Notes under the pieces: generated by a model
Databases searched by the model: none
Seen by the model: the letters and a program-made list of their open reading frames with translations, nothing else
What the model was told of the DNA's origin: nothing
Assembly (NCBI RefSeq): GCF_014083865.1
Contig: NZ_JACEFA010000018.1
Coordinates: 1-40,253, forward strand
Source of the DNA: Paraliobacillus salinarum
GTDB taxonomy: Bacteria; Bacillota; Bacilli; Bacillales; Amphibacillaceae
DNA length: 40,253 bases
Direction: 5' to 3'
Made by a program: the position numbers and the translations under genes
Shown here: one piece after another, positions 1-8,021 of the stretch
Position numbering within the stretch: position 1 is the stretch's first letter
How the letters are laid out: each line of letters opens with the position of its first letter

Positions 1-197
1 ATAATTCGCCCATGGAGAACTTTTTTGGTTTACTAAAACAAGAGATGTATTACGGAGAGGCACTGTGCTCGTTTGAAGAATTAAAAAATAAAATTAAGGA
101 ACATATCAATTATTATAATAATAAGCGTATAAAGCAAAAATTGGCAGGCATGAGTCCAGTTCAATACCGAATTCACACCAGCCAATTAGCTGCTTAA
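1..197 (+). CDS. IS3-family transposase OrfB, C-terminal fragment (cut by window edge)
   Basis: The reading frame is open to the left edge, and codons before the first ATG at 12 read N-S-P, giving the NSPMENFF signature found before the last catalytic region of IS3-family DDE transposases. The rest, with FEELKNKIKEHINYYNN and a final MSPVQYR motif, is the conserved C-terminus of the rve integrase domain. The downstream glutamate region is present; the earlier catalytic aspartates lie outside. The ATG at 12 is therefore not a real start. The gene is probably intact to the left, but this cannot be checked here. It ends 55 bases before the stop of the convergent lipoprotein gene. Confidence 0.85.
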   Translation, partial: NSPMENFFGLLKQEMYYGEALCSFEELKNKIKEHINYYNNKRIKQKLAGMSPVQYRIHTSQLAA

Positions 198-228
198 TAT
201 AATACTCTAACTTTTTGGGGTCACATCA
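1..228 (+). mobile_element. 3' end of an IS3-family (IS150-like) insertion sequence
   Basis: The window opens inside an insertion sequence. It holds the C-terminal end of the transposase and, after its stop, a terminal-repeat-like end containing ctttttggggtcac at about 211-224, which resembles right ends of IS3/IS150-group elements. The exact outer boundary (taken near 228) is inferred, since the left end and any target duplication are outside the window. Confidence 0.7.
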
Positions 229-252
229 TAAAGATAGCCCTTTTAATTTAAT

Positions 253-813
253 TTACTCTGCTACAGTTGTATCGCCAGTAACTTCACCAGCAATATTAGC
301 TGAATCTTGGTACTCTTGACTTGCAAAAGTAAGATTTCCATCAATCTTTGCTTCTTCTCCTAGTTGGAATCCATTTGCTTCAACATGTACATCACCAGCT
401 AATGTTCCTGCATAGAAGTTTAAGTTTTCACTTTGAATTGTCATTTTAGGTGTAGTGATTGTGTATGATGCTGTAATATTGCGGTCCTCATCTTGTGTGT
501 AAGGAGCTATTTTACGATAAACATCATTCGCTTCATCACCTTTGTCATGAAACTCACCAGCTACAGTTACTTCTTCTTCCAAAGTAATATCATTAAGTGT
601 AGCGATAATCCAAGTACCATTTTCTGATACTGCATCAACAAATGCATCTGCTTCGTTAACAATCGATGCTGTTGTTACTGCATCTGCTTCTTCTCCACCA
701 TCTGTTTCTTCTGTTGTATCCTCGTTTGTTCCCTCATCAGCATTGTCATCTGTACCACATGCCGCAAGTAAAAATACAGACAAGATCATTGCCAAAAATA
801 ATTTGAATTTCAT
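253..813 (-). CDS. Predicted lipoprotein with acidic linker and bactofilin-like repeat region
   Basis: This is a 186-residue secreted lipoprotein. Residues 1-19 form a signal peptide ending in a lipobox (LLAAC, lipidated Cys19). A very acidic Asp/Glu/Thr linker follows at about 20-45. The remainder is beta-rich, and its last 50 residues have short alternating hydrophobic repeats (GDVHVEA, AKIDGNLTF, ANIAGEVTGD) that resemble the beta-helix rungs of polymer-forming bactofilins. A clear ribosome site (aggaggtag) precedes the ATG at 813. I do not recognise a named family. It is not part of the conserved yabR neighbourhood and lies next to an IS end, so it may be an accessory gene. Function is unknown; a role at the membrane-wall interface is a guess from the lipid anchor alone. 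Confidence 0.75.
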   Translation of the reverse strand: MKFKLFLAMILSVFLLAACGTDDNADEGTNEDTTEETDGGEEADAVTTASIVNEADAFVDAVSENGTWIIATLNDITLEEEVTVAGEFHDKGDEANDVYRKIAPYTQDEDRNITASYTITTPKMTIQSENLNFYAGTLAGDVHVEANGFQLGEEAKIDGNLTFASQEYQDSANIAGEVTGDTTVAE

Positions 814-1157
814 GTCTTCTACCTCCTAATATGTTAATTACGTTTCATTTACATACCCATTTTAACATACTTAATAGACTTTTATAATAAAAATGTGTGG
901 ATATTTTGTGAAATAAAACACAATTTTCATCATGTTCTTTTTTAAAATACCCTGAACTATAAATTGTATACAGTATTACAAATGATCACTATCCCGCCCT
1001 AGATGTTCCAAGAGAAAAAAGCCACTAATTCAATAGTGGCCAATAATTTATAGTTATTATTATAATATATAATTACAAAACCTTCTCGTTTTCCATCAAT
1101 TGTACTATGACTTGTTCCCGTTAGCATCTCTCTTAATGGGTTGTATAAGACAGCAAG
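814..1157. other. Non-coding gap between yabR and the lipoprotein gene
   Basis: This 344-base AT-rich gap holds the lipoprotein ribosome site next to 814 and a terminator-like hairpin at about 1014-1040. No open reading frame or RNA gene is evident. In B. subtilis a tRNA-Glu gene lies downstream of yabR; I see no tRNA here. Confidence 0.6.
1014..1040 (-). terminator. Probable Rho-independent terminator downstream of yabR
   Basis: Stem gccact/agtggc (1021-1026 with 1035-1040) is followed on the minus strand by a T-run (complement of gagaaaaaa). It lies about 120 bases past the yabR stop and probably ends the yabP-yabQ-divIC-yabR transcript. Confidence 0.65.
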
Positions 1158-1568
1158 TTAGCCTTTTTTAGCACCTCGACCTCCACGCTTGGATTCGGTA
1201 TGCTTGCGCAAAGTAGCTAACCGATCTTCGGAATCTTTTAAGAAACGATTCATTTTAGACTCAAATGACTCCGGGCGTTCACGATTATTTTTAGGACTAT
1301 TATTTTTACGACGTCCTTGAGAATTACTTGGTTTATCTATTGCTTTCTTAATAGATAATCCAATCTTTCCATCCTTTTCAACATTAATGACTTTTACTGT
1401 CACTTCATCTCCAACAGTTAAGTGTTCATTAATGTCTTTTACATAATTATCAGCAACCTCACTAATGTGTACTAGACCTGTTGTTCCTTCTTGCAATTCA
1501 ACAAACGCACCAAAATTAGTGATTCCGGTTACCTTACCCTGTAACTTGCTGCCTACTTCGATTGACAT
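1158..1568 (-). CDS. yabR: S1-domain RNA-binding protein YabR
   Basis: This 136-residue protein has one S1 domain at about residues 5-75, recognised by VGSKLQGKVTGITNFGAFVE, the GLVHISEVAD loop and the closing GKIGLSIKKA strand. A basic, low-complexity tail rich in Arg, Lys and Asn follows. Single-S1 proteins of this type (YabR, and the related general stress protein GSP13) associate with ribosomes or bind RNA; the specific target of YabR is not established. The ribosome site aaggaggag precedes the ATG at 1568. Its place right after divIC is the same as in B. subtilis. The separation of about 75 bases from divIC carries no obvious terminator, so it is likely the last gene of the divIC operon. 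Confidence 0.9.
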   Translation of the reverse strand: MSIEVGSKLQGKVTGITNFGAFVELQEGTTGLVHISEVADNYVKDINEHLTVGDEVTVKVINVEKDGKIGLSIKKAIDKPSNSQGRRKNNSPKNNRERPESFESKMNRFLKDSEDRLATLRKHTESKRGGRGAKKG

Positions 1569-1643
1569 AAAAAAAATGCTCCTCCTTAAGAATAAAAAAA
1601 AGATATACTACAACTACATTATATATAAGCATTGAAAACCATG

Positions 1644-2027
1644 TCAATAAGACGGGGCTTCTTCGGGCAACTTAAATACAATTTCGCCCTCTTTTGTGAA
1701 GAAATAATTTGTTTTTGCTATTTGTAATACATATTCTTTATCTTTTAATAGCTTCACTTTTTCTTTGAGATTCTCTTCGTTTTGTTGAAGTGCCTTATAA
1801 TCTTCTTGCATGGTTTGATACGCTTCGGCTTTTTGAGCATAGAGGGAACGTTGATTAACATGGTACATTATCATGCTACCGAATGTAATGCAAACGACGA
1901 TAGCAAACAGTGCGAGGCGTCGGTGTAATCGTTTTTTCTTCTTTCTTTGTCTTTCTACATGGGCATCATACTGCTTCATATAAGAAGAATTGATCCGTGA
2001 TACATTTTGCCTTTTTTGTCTCCCCAC
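1644..2027 (-). CDS. divIC: Cell division protein DivIC (FtsB-like)
   Basis: DivIC is a bitopic component of the divisome. With DivIB and FtsL it links Z-ring assembly to septal peptidoglycan synthesis. The 127-residue protein has a basic cytoplasmic N-terminus (1-36, with a KKKKRLHRR block), one membrane helix at about 38-56, a coiled coil at about 60-97, and the DivIC/FtsB C-terminal motif YVLQIAKTNYFFTKEGEIVF. The start is GTG at 2027, overlapping the yabQ TAG stop by one base, with an aaaggaggtag ribosome site inside yabQ. This implies translational coupling. Length and position match the Bacillus family. Confidence 0.95.
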   Translation of the reverse strand: MGRQKRQNVSRINSSYMKQYDAHVERQRKKKKRLHRRLALFAIVVCITFGSMIMYHVNQRSLYAQKAEAYQTMQEDYKALQQNEENLKEKVKLLKDKEYVLQIAKTNYFFTKEGEIVFKLPEEAPSY

Positions 2028-2632
2028 TACTTACTACCTCCTTTATGCCATATAGATTTCCATCTTTTTATTATATTATACTCTATTTTACTATAAAATC
2101 CCGCTAAATCAACTAAGTATTTTTGCGCATTTTTCGGTATAAGTCGTGAAATAACCTTACCTATTAATCGTATTGGAAAAAAAATAATTATACTCATTTG
2201 TTTAATGATGAAAAAAACGATACCCAATAGAAATAATAGTATGGTTAGTAAAAGTCGATATACAAGCAAGATCGGACGAATAACCAGCAGTCCGACTAAA
2301 CGAACGATTGCTCGATAAAACCTGATAACTACATGTATAACTCGTTCCAATAACCTCTTGTAGATCGAAGCAAATAAGCTTTGGTAAGCTGCAATACCAC
2401 AAAAAATTGATAAAAAAATGTACAATCGAAGTTCACCTTGGTTAACTAAAAACAAAAGATAAAACAATATTAAGGTCTGTAATAGCCAAAAACAGATTTC
2501 TAAACTAAATGAAAGGATACGCTGACCTTTCCAATACCTATCAAAGCGCCGAAACGTATCTATGGCACAACCTAAATAAAAACCTCCCGCAATCATAGCT
2601 ACAATTGTACTGAACTGTATCGTTAAACTCAT
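2027..2632 (-). CDS. yabQ: Spore cortex biosynthesis membrane protein YabQ
   Basis: YabQ is a polytopic membrane protein required for cortex peptidoglycan formation. In B. subtilis it is made in the mother cell under sigma-E and localises to the forespore outer membrane. The 201-residue sequence shows hydrophobic segments at about 4-24, 38-62, 66-85 and a long one at about 110-145, then a basic amphipathic tail, in line with the YabQ/Spore_YabQ family. The ATG at 2632 overlaps the yabP TGA stop (ATGA), and the gene ends on the divIC GTG start, so yabP-yabQ-divIC are tightly coupled. Retention of yabP and yabQ supports a sporulating organism. Confidence 0.93.
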   Translation of the reverse strand: MSLTIQFSTIVAMIAGGFYLGCAIDTFRRFDRYWKGQRILSFSLEICFWLLQTLILFYLLFLVNQGELRLYIFLSIFCGIAAYQSLFASIYKRLLERVIHVVIRFYRAIVRLVGLLVIRPILLVYRLLLTILLFLLGIVFFIIKQMSIIIFFPIRLIGKVISRLIPKNAQKYLVDLAGFYSKIEYNIIKRWKSIWHKGGSK

Positions 2633-2931
2633 TTAAACAGCTTACTAAACAGGCTTTTAGTTTTATCTCCTTGCTGTTCATCCATATAAGAAAGCTCGTA
2701 CACTTTTCCTTTAATCTCTACATTTCCCTGATCCACATCTAAATTTTTTATTTGTAGATTTTCTCCCCGGATCATCATATATCCCATTACTGTCTGCAAC
2801 AGAAATTCTTCATTATCAAAGCTGTCCACTTCTTTTACACCACTAATTTCAATGACACGGCGATTGTTGACCCGAACATAATGCTCTGTCTGTTCTGTAT
2901 GTGATGGATAGTTGCGTTGACCTTGTACCAT
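2629..2931 (-). CDS. yabP: Sporulation protein YabP
   Basis: YabP is a 100-residue sporulation protein of the YabP/YqfC family that acts together with YabQ; its biochemical role is not established. The family signature is clear: EISGVKEVDSFDNEEFLLQT, then TVMGYMMIRGENLQIKNLDV, and a C-terminal DEQQ...LFSKLFK. An upstream in-frame ATG at 2952 exists, but I chose 2931 because a strong gggaggg ribosome site lies seven bases before it and the resulting length matches the B. subtilis protein. The stop overlaps the yabQ start by four bases. Confidence 0.93.
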   Translation of the reverse strand: MVQGQRNYPSHTEQTEHYVRVNNRRVIEISGVKEVDSFDNEEFLLQTVMGYMMIRGENLQIKNLDVDQGNVEIKGKVYELSYMDEQQGDKTKSLFSKLFK

Positions 2932-2995
2932 TAAAAATCCCTCCCTTATCATTAGAACTATATGACGGGAGGGACAAGTTTAGAACAGAAGAAAT

Positions 2996-3253
2996 TTATT
3001 GAACATGTTCTTCTTTTATAATTGTATATAGTGATGTTGCTTCCTCTTTCTTTACAGCTTCTTTTAGTTCCTGTACCGTCAAAGTAAGCTTCTTCTGACC
3101 AAACTGAATGGTTAACTCATCTCCTACAGATACATTCGTAGAGGCCTTAGCTTTGCTTCCATTTATTGTAATCCTACCTTGATCAGCCACTTCTTTAGCT
3201 AATGTCCGGCGTTTAATTAAACGAGATACTTTTAAAAATTTATCTAATCGCAT
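2996..3253 (-). CDS. rqcP: S4-domain protein RqcP (YabO), ribosome quality control
   Basis: RqcP (formerly YabO, Hsp15-related) works with RqcH on obstructed 50S subunits, helping poly-alanine tail addition during ribosome-associated quality control. The 85-residue protein is almost entirely an S4 RNA-binding domain, beginning MRLDKFLKVSRLIKRRTLAK, with GRITINGSKAKAS forming the S4 loop. I chose the ATG at 3253, with a gaggtg ribosome site four bases upstream, over an in-frame upstream start at 3298 that would overlap yabN. It sits between yabN and yabP exactly as in B. subtilis. Confidence 0.93.
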   Translation of the reverse strand: MRLDKFLKVSRLIKRRTLAKEVADQGRITINGSKAKASTNVSVGDELTIQFGQKKLTLTVQELKEAVKKEEATSLYTIIKEEHVQ

Positions 3254-3272
3254 TGTACACCTCTTCTCCCTT

Positions 3273-4730
3273 TTAGCAGTTTTTTGTTTTTGCTTCATTC
3301 CATAACTTATCTAATGTTTCCAATGTCTGACTTTCAATCGTTTTTTCCTTTTTAGCGATTTCTTGTTCGATATATTGGAAACGACGAATAAATTTTTGAT
3401 TCGTTTGTTCTAATGCTAGGTTTGCGTTAACCTTATAATATCTTGCTATATTAACAATAGCAAATAGAATATCCCCAAATTCCTTTTCCATTTCAAACGC
3501 ATCTGTTTCTTGTACTGCTTCTTGGAATTCCTTTATTTCTTCAAAAATTTTATCCCAGACTGGCTCTGGTTCGGACCAATCGAAACCAACTTTTGCGGCT
3601 TCTTTTTGTAATGCTTCTGCCTTGATTAACGGTGACGCAGACTTTGGCACACGATCGAGCAATAATTCAAATTGATTTGTGTTTTTTTCCTTTGCTTTAA
3701 TGTCATTCCAGTTTAGGATAACATCAGCCTCGCTTGTCACGTTTACGTCTCCAAACACATGTGGGTGTCTTCGAATCATTTTATCTGTTATTCCTGCTAT
3801 TACATCATCAATGGTGAAGTAACCAAGATCTTCTCCAATTTGACTATGTAGCATCACTTGAAGTAAGACATCACCAAGTTCTTCAATGATTGCATCATCA
3901 TCTTCATCATTTATTGCATCTATTAATTCATATGCTTCTTCTAGTAAATATTTTCGCAGCGAGTGATTCGTTTGTTTCTTATCCCACGGACATCCAGCAG
4001 GACCCCTAAGAGTAGCAATCACATCACGCAGTCTAAAGAACTGATGATTTAACCTTTCTTCTTCAGTTGGCGCGACATAAACACTCGTTAAATTACTAAG
4101 TTCTATGCCCTGATCTAGCTCGACTAACTCTATTGTTTGGATTCGTTCTTCTTCACTACCAACCGCTTCCACAATGGTTACACGGTGCTCTGGTGGAAGA
4201 TCCTCTAATAATGCGAGCTTCACTTCAGATGCGATAAAGCTATCATACACCTGACAGAAGATTAAGTGGTTTCGATAATCGATCTGGCTACGAGAAAAAG
4301 CCGTTGCATCCATAAATTGAAATCCATCTATCGGGTCTATTTGAAGGGCTGTAAATAGTGGATCTAAATAACTTTGACCACCAGTGATACTTACCTCTAC
4401 CTCTTTATTTTCCAATAATAACTGAACTGTTTTTTCTGCTAACATTGGATGACCAGGAACGGCGTAAAGTACAGAGCCTATTTTTTCTGTCTCCTTCAAA
4501 AGTAGTTGCACAATAGCGTGATACACCTCATCAAAAGAATCATGCTGTTCATACACCTCATCAAATGAGATAAACGAAACGCCTTCTTCCTCTAAAGTTT
4601 TAATAACAGGGTGATCTAATGTGCGAACAAAAATTGGTTGATTAGACGATTTTAGCTTTCGATAAACACCTAGCGACAGTTGATCAATGTCTCCCGCACC
4701 TAATCCAATGATCTCAATATTTCCTACCAT
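3273..4730 (-). CDS. yabN: YabN: tetrapyrrole methylase-like domain fused to MazG pyrophosphohydrolase
   Basis: This two-domain protein of 485 residues has an N-terminal SAM-dependent tetrapyrrole methylase-like fold (about 1-215, glycine-rich IEIIGLGAGD at 4-13) and a C-terminal MazG nucleoside-triphosphate pyrophosphohydrolase region (about 240-485). The MazG part opens with LRGPAGCPWD, and the metal-binding EEAYE (about 264-268) and EELGD (about 283-287) motifs are intact; a second MazG-like helical half follows. MazG enzymes hydrolyse NTPs and can clean noncanonical nucleotides. The methylase substrate is unknown. The start at 4730 has an aaaggag site seven bases upstream; a longer frame would begin at 4760. 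It overlaps the yabM 3' end by 17 bases. Confidence 0.93.
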   Translation of the reverse strand: MVGNIEIIGLGAGDIDQLSLGVYRKLKSSNQPIFVRTLDHPVIKTLEEEGVSFISFDEVYEQHDSFDEVYHAIVQLLLKETEKIGSVLYAVPGHPMLAEKTVQLLLENKEVEVSITGGQSYLDPLFTALQIDPIDGFQFMDATAFSRSQIDYRNHLIFCQVYDSFIASEVKLALLEDLPPEHRVTIVEAVGSEEERIQTIELVELDQGIELSNLTSVYVAPTEEERLNHQFFRLRDVIATLRGPAGCPWDKKQTNHSLRKYLLEEAYELIDAINDEDDDAIIEELGDVLLQVMLHSQIGEDLGYFTIDDVIAGITDKMIRRHPHVFGDVNVTSEADVILNWNDIKAKEKNTNQFELLLDRVPKSASPLIKAEALQKEAAKVGFDWSEPEPVWDKIFEEIKEFQEAVQETDAFEMEKEFGDILFAIVNIARYYKVNANLALEQTNQKFIRRFQYIEQEIAKKEKTIESQTLETLDKLWNEAKTKNC

Positions 4731-6318
4731 AGTTATTCTCCTTTGCAATACGTCTGACAATTTTCTGAAAGGGCAATACTTCTAGTTCTTCTTTTGTAAA
4801 TGCTCGAAACTTAATTAATAAGATTACATACACACTTGCTCCTGCTACTATTGCTAGTAACAAATATACAGCATACAACATTCTAGATTCCTGAATAATA
4901 AACGGAAAAATACTTTGATTGATTAAAAATAAAATAAAAACCATACCGGCTATGGAGCTAAGCAATCGAATCCACGGCACGTCAATAATTCGCTCTTGTA
5001 CTACCATTTTCAAACGATGTATATTAACCATCAACACAACAGCGGCGCCTATTACAGTCGCCAATGCTCCCCCCAAAACACCTAATAGTGGAACTAACAA
5101 TATATTTAGCAGGAGCTTAAATCCTACACCAATTAGAACAAACCATGCTGTTCTGTACATATAGCCAAAACCTTGCAAAATAGACGCAGTTGTAATGCTA
5201 AGTGAAGCAAAAATAATCGTAAAGGCTAGTACTTGTAAGGTCCTTGTCCCGCTATTTGATAAAAATAATAACTCGTTTACATGAGGAAAGAGCGTAATTA
5301 ATCCTACTGCAGCTCCTGTCGATAAATAAAGACTAAACTTCCACGAGCTTCGGATATAAGAGATAAATTGCCTCTCTTGTTTCTTAAACCTATCCATTGT
5401 TATTGTTGGAATTAACGCCAATGCTAATGACGAACCAATGACAATTCCTAATTGAACAAGTGGTTGTCCACGATCAAAGATACCTTTCCATATTTTCGCA
5501 TCGGTTAAGCTATAACCATAGATTTTCAACTCAGATACTAACGTAAATGCATCAACAAACTGGAATAATAATAATAGCATATGATTAATCGTTATCACTA
5601 ATCCAAAGCCTAGAACAGACCGCACACTTTCACTCCACCTAATGGTAGCATTACCTGCCTGCTGAAAAGTAACTTGTTCTTTTTTTAAAAAAATAAATAA
5701 AATGAGACTAGCACCTAATGCTCCCACTAAAGATGCTACAGCACCGCCGATTCCAATATAATAGAACGGTTTACTTTGCTGAATTACATACAATGAAAAA
5801 CCAATGATTAAAAGAACTCGTATTAACTGCTCTACCATTTGTGAAAATGCTGTTGGTATCATATTATTATATCCTTGAAATAATCCTCGAACGCTAGAAA
5901 CAAACGGAATAACTAAAAAGACAAATGAAGCCGTTCTTAAAGGAATAATAAGAGATAGATCACCCATTATTTGCGCTATATTTGGTGCAAAAACAAATAA
6001 AAGAACTGCCACTCCGATAGAAAAGAGAAAAAGAACAGTAGCAATCCGATAGAAATCTGAGGTGAGTAGCTTTTTTCTTCCCCCCTCTGTTTTTTCTGCG
6101 ATAAGCTTTGATATGGCTGTCGGTAAGCCGTACAAGGAAAGCATCATCGCCATTCCTAAAAACGGGTAAATTTGCTGATAGATATAAAAGCCGACATCGC
6201 CTGTTATATTCTGTAATGGAATGCGATAACCCGCACTCAAAATTTTGCTAACAATACCTGCCAGCGTTAATATAAGGGCTCCTTGAAAAAAATGCTTGTT
6301 AGACCTTTTTTGTAACAT
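4714..6318 (-). CDS. yabM: MOP-superfamily polysaccharide flippase YabM (SpoVB/MurJ-like)
   Basis: This 534-residue integral membrane protein has about 14 hydrophobic segments, starting FFQGALILTLAGIVSKILSAGYRIPLQ in the typical MurJ/SpoVB N-terminal arrangement. It belongs to the MOP superfamily that flips lipid-linked sugars such as lipid II. B. subtilis has several paralogues (MurJ/YtgP, SpoVB, YabM, YkvU); the position directly before yabN identifies this as YabM, whose precise substrate is not established. A possible aaaggcg ribosome site precedes the ATG at 6318. In B. subtilis spoVT lies immediately upstream; here a block of about 5 kb intervenes. Confidence 0.9.
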   Translation of the reverse strand: MLQKRSNKHFFQGALILTLAGIVSKILSAGYRIPLQNITGDVGFYIYQQIYPFLGMAMMLSLYGLPTAISKLIAEKTEGGRKKLLTSDFYRIATVLFLFSIGVAVLLFVFAPNIAQIMGDLSLIIPLRTASFVFLVIPFVSSVRGLFQGYNNMIPTAFSQMVEQLIRVLLIIGFSLYVIQQSKPFYYIGIGGAVASLVGALGASLILFIFLKKEQVTFQQAGNATIRWSESVRSVLGFGLVITINHMLLLLFQFVDAFTLVSELKIYGYSLTDAKIWKGIFDRGQPLVQLGIVIGSSLALALIPTITMDRFKKQERQFISYIRSSWKFSLYLSTGAAVGLITLFPHVNELLFLSNSGTRTLQVLAFTIIFASLSITTASILQGFGYMYRTAWFVLIGVGFKLLLNILLVPLLGVLGGALATVIGAAVVLMVNIHRLKMVVQERIIDVPWIRLLSSIAGMVFILFLINQSIFPFIIQESRMLYAVYLLLAIVAGASVYVILLIKFRAFTKEELEVLPFQKIVRRIAKENNYGRKY

Positions 6319-6458
6319 ACGATACGCCTTTCTCCGTTAACATTAATAGGTTACATTATAGCACAAGCTATTTAGCTTAATACACCTATCACCTATTAAG
6401 ATTGGAATAAAAAACCACTTTTTAACTAGTTAGTGCTAAATGCTCGTTCTGTTTAAAG

Positions 6459-6495
6459 ACAAAACAAAATAGAGGATAAATAATTCATCCTCTCA
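6459..6495 (-). terminator. Probable terminator downstream of the DUF2383 gene
   Basis: Stem agaggat/atcctct (6471-6477 with 6486-6492) is followed on the minus strand by a T-rich tract (complement of acaaaacaaaat). It lies about 75 bases after the ferritin-like gene. Confidence 0.5.
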
Positions 6496-6569
6496 AATAA
6501 CTCGTCTTATATTATTGTTTTGTTGCTTTATTGAATATTAAAGTATTCAAAGTTTTTTACATTAAAATA

Positions 6570-7007
6570 TTAGTCGTGTAATGCCGATTTTAGATAATCT
6601 ACATGTTTTCTTTGCTTATTTAAAATGTCATGTACAAGCTTCAAACTTTTTTCATCAAGTTTATCACGAACTAACTTTTCTGTCATTTTAATACCATAAA
6701 GATTTTGTCCTTTTATCGCATGCTTTAAAATTTCGGTTTCATCATGTGGATGATCAGTAATCTCGCTAATAAAGAGCTGCACCTTACCTAGCACCCCTTC
6801 ACTGGTCTCTGGAGTTCCGTGCAATTCTTGTATACGCTCTGAAAGTAAACCTGCATGTTGTTTTAACTCTTTTTGAATGGTGATAAACCTAGTGCGAAGA
6901 GGTGAAGCATCATCTAGTTTTTCAATGAATTTTTCATATGCATGTATGCCCATATATTGCCCTTGAAGTAGCTTGTTTAAGGTTTTTATAATTTGTTGAT
7001 TGCTCAT
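6570..7007 (-). CDS. Ferritin-like four-helix protein, DUF2383 family
   Basis: This all-helical protein of 145 residues has a pattern of paired long helices and conserved acidic or His positions (GIHAYEKFIEKL near 20-31, KELKQHAGLLSERI near 46-59, GQNLYGIKMTEKL near 99-111, KQRKHVDYLKSAL near the end). This matches the DUF2383 ferritin-like family as I recall it. Metal binding is plausible for the fold but not proven. A good ribosome site (aaaggatg) precedes the ATG at 7007, and a probable terminator follows. It stands alone in the accessory block between yabM and spoVT. Function in Bacillaceae is unknown; spore-coat or stress roles would be speculation. Confidence 0.75.
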   Translation of the reverse strand: MSNQQIIKTLNKLLQGQYMGIHAYEKFIEKLDDASPLRTRFITIQKELKQHAGLLSERIQELHGTPETSEGVLGKVQLFISEITDHPHDETEILKHAIKGQNLYGIKMTEKLVRDKLDEKSLKLVHDILNKQRKHVDYLKSALHD

Positions 7008-7482
7008 CTGAATTCATCCTTTTACTAATGGGAAAATAGATAAGTTGCAAATAAAAATATGCTAATTCCCTAATTTTTTATATTAAATTTTGCCCCACTC
7101 ATATTTTATTATGCTAAAAGTAAACTTGTTTTTTCCACAACAGTAGCATTTCTTACATTTAACCAACATTATGCATTTAGAATAATACTTATTAAAAGGA
7201 ATGCATTTGACTATACAAAAACCTATAATGATGTGTTATAAATCCTAGTTTTGTTGCGCAAAGTACCCACTTCGTATAAAATAGAAATTATTAAAAACCT
7301 GGTTATTTTAAGAGAGAGGAGTATTCAGTCATGAAGAAAAAATCACTTAAATTTTTATCGTTCGGATATGGATATTCCACTGCTGTTTTTTTCTAGAATT
7401 CATTCCAAGGGTGAAGTGTGTCTAATTTAGGAATGCATAGAGAAAAACGGCAGAAAAATCTTCTTATTAGCGAGGTAATTAA
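7008..7482. other. AT-rich gap between the DUF2383 gene and the ridA-like gene
   Basis: These 475 bases contain the divergent upstream regions of the two flanking genes and one very small reading frame with a ribosome site (7331-7396). I see no RNA gene, repeat or clear sigma-A promoter. Confidence 0.5.
7331..7396 (+). CDS. Possible 21-residue small ORF or truncated gene start
   Basis: A ribosome site (gagaggag, about eight bases upstream) precedes ATG at 7331, and the frame reads MKKKSLKFLSFGYGYSTAVFF before a TAG. The basic N-terminus followed by a hydrophobic stretch resembles the start of a signal peptide or a tiny membrane peptide. It could be a small peptide gene, the 5' remnant of a decayed gene, or chance. 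No family is recognised. Confidence 0.3.
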   Translation: MKKKSLKFLSFGYGYSTAVFF

Positions 7483-7881
7483 ATGGAAAATATAAAAATC
7501 ACAAGGAAAAATCCAGAAAATTTGCCTGCACCGGTGGGTAATTACACACATATTACAAAAATCCCAAGAAATGCAGAATTATATGTTACATCAGGTCAAG
7601 TCGGTGTAGATCAAAATGGACAATTCCCAAAAAGTATGAATGAACAAATAAGTAATACATTTACTAACATAAAAACAATCCTTCAATCTGAAGGGTTAAG
7701 TACTGAAAACATTATAAAAGTAAACATATGGGCGACTGAGAATATTGATTGGGAATTCTTATATTCACAATGGCAACAATTATTTAGCAATGATTATCCA
7801 GCGATGACCGTTGGATATATTGTTGCGTTAGGTATACCTGAGATAAAAATTGAAATAGAAATCTGGGCAGCAAAAGTATAA
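7483..7881 (+). CDS. RidA-family (YjgF/YER057c/UK114) protein lacking the usual arginine
   Basis: This 132-residue protein has the RidA trimeric chorismate-mutase-like fold, with the signature LYVTSGQVGVDQNG near residues 29-42, the central ILQSEGLSTENIIKVNIW and the C-terminal IKIEIEIWAAK strand. RidA proper deaminates reactive enamine/imine intermediates using an arginine in a P-A-R-S-type motif. Here that position reads P-A-M-T-V-G, so the arginine is absent, as in the Rid subfamilies that lack the deaminase activity. It is not the yabJ gene normally found between purR and spoVG, and is on the opposite strand to the flanking core genes. The ribosome site gcgagg precedes the ATG at 7483. 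Activity is unknown. Confidence 0.85.
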   Translation: MENIKITRKNPENLPAPVGNYTHITKIPRNAELYVTSGQVGVDQNGQFPKSMNEQISNTFTNIKTILQSEGLSTENIIKVNIWATENIDWEFLYSQWQQLFSNDYPAMTVGYIVALGIPEIKIEIEIWAAKV

Positions 7882-7972
7882 ATTTCAAACACACTTCATA
7901 AAAAACGATTGCTTTAAAACCAGATAATATCCTCTAAGAATAGCACAGTTAAACAATTGATTCTTAAATTAT

Positions 7973-8012
7973 TAAAAACCTTTCTGTTGAAATGACAACA
8001 GAAAGGTTTTTA
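7973..8012. terminator. Bidirectional terminator between the ridA-like gene and ptsG
   Basis: A strong stem, aaaacctttctgttg paired with caacagaaaggtttt (about 7975-7989 and 7996-8010), is flanked by A and T tracts, so it can end transcription of both convergent genes. Confidence 0.85.
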
Positions 8013-8021
8013 AAATAAATT

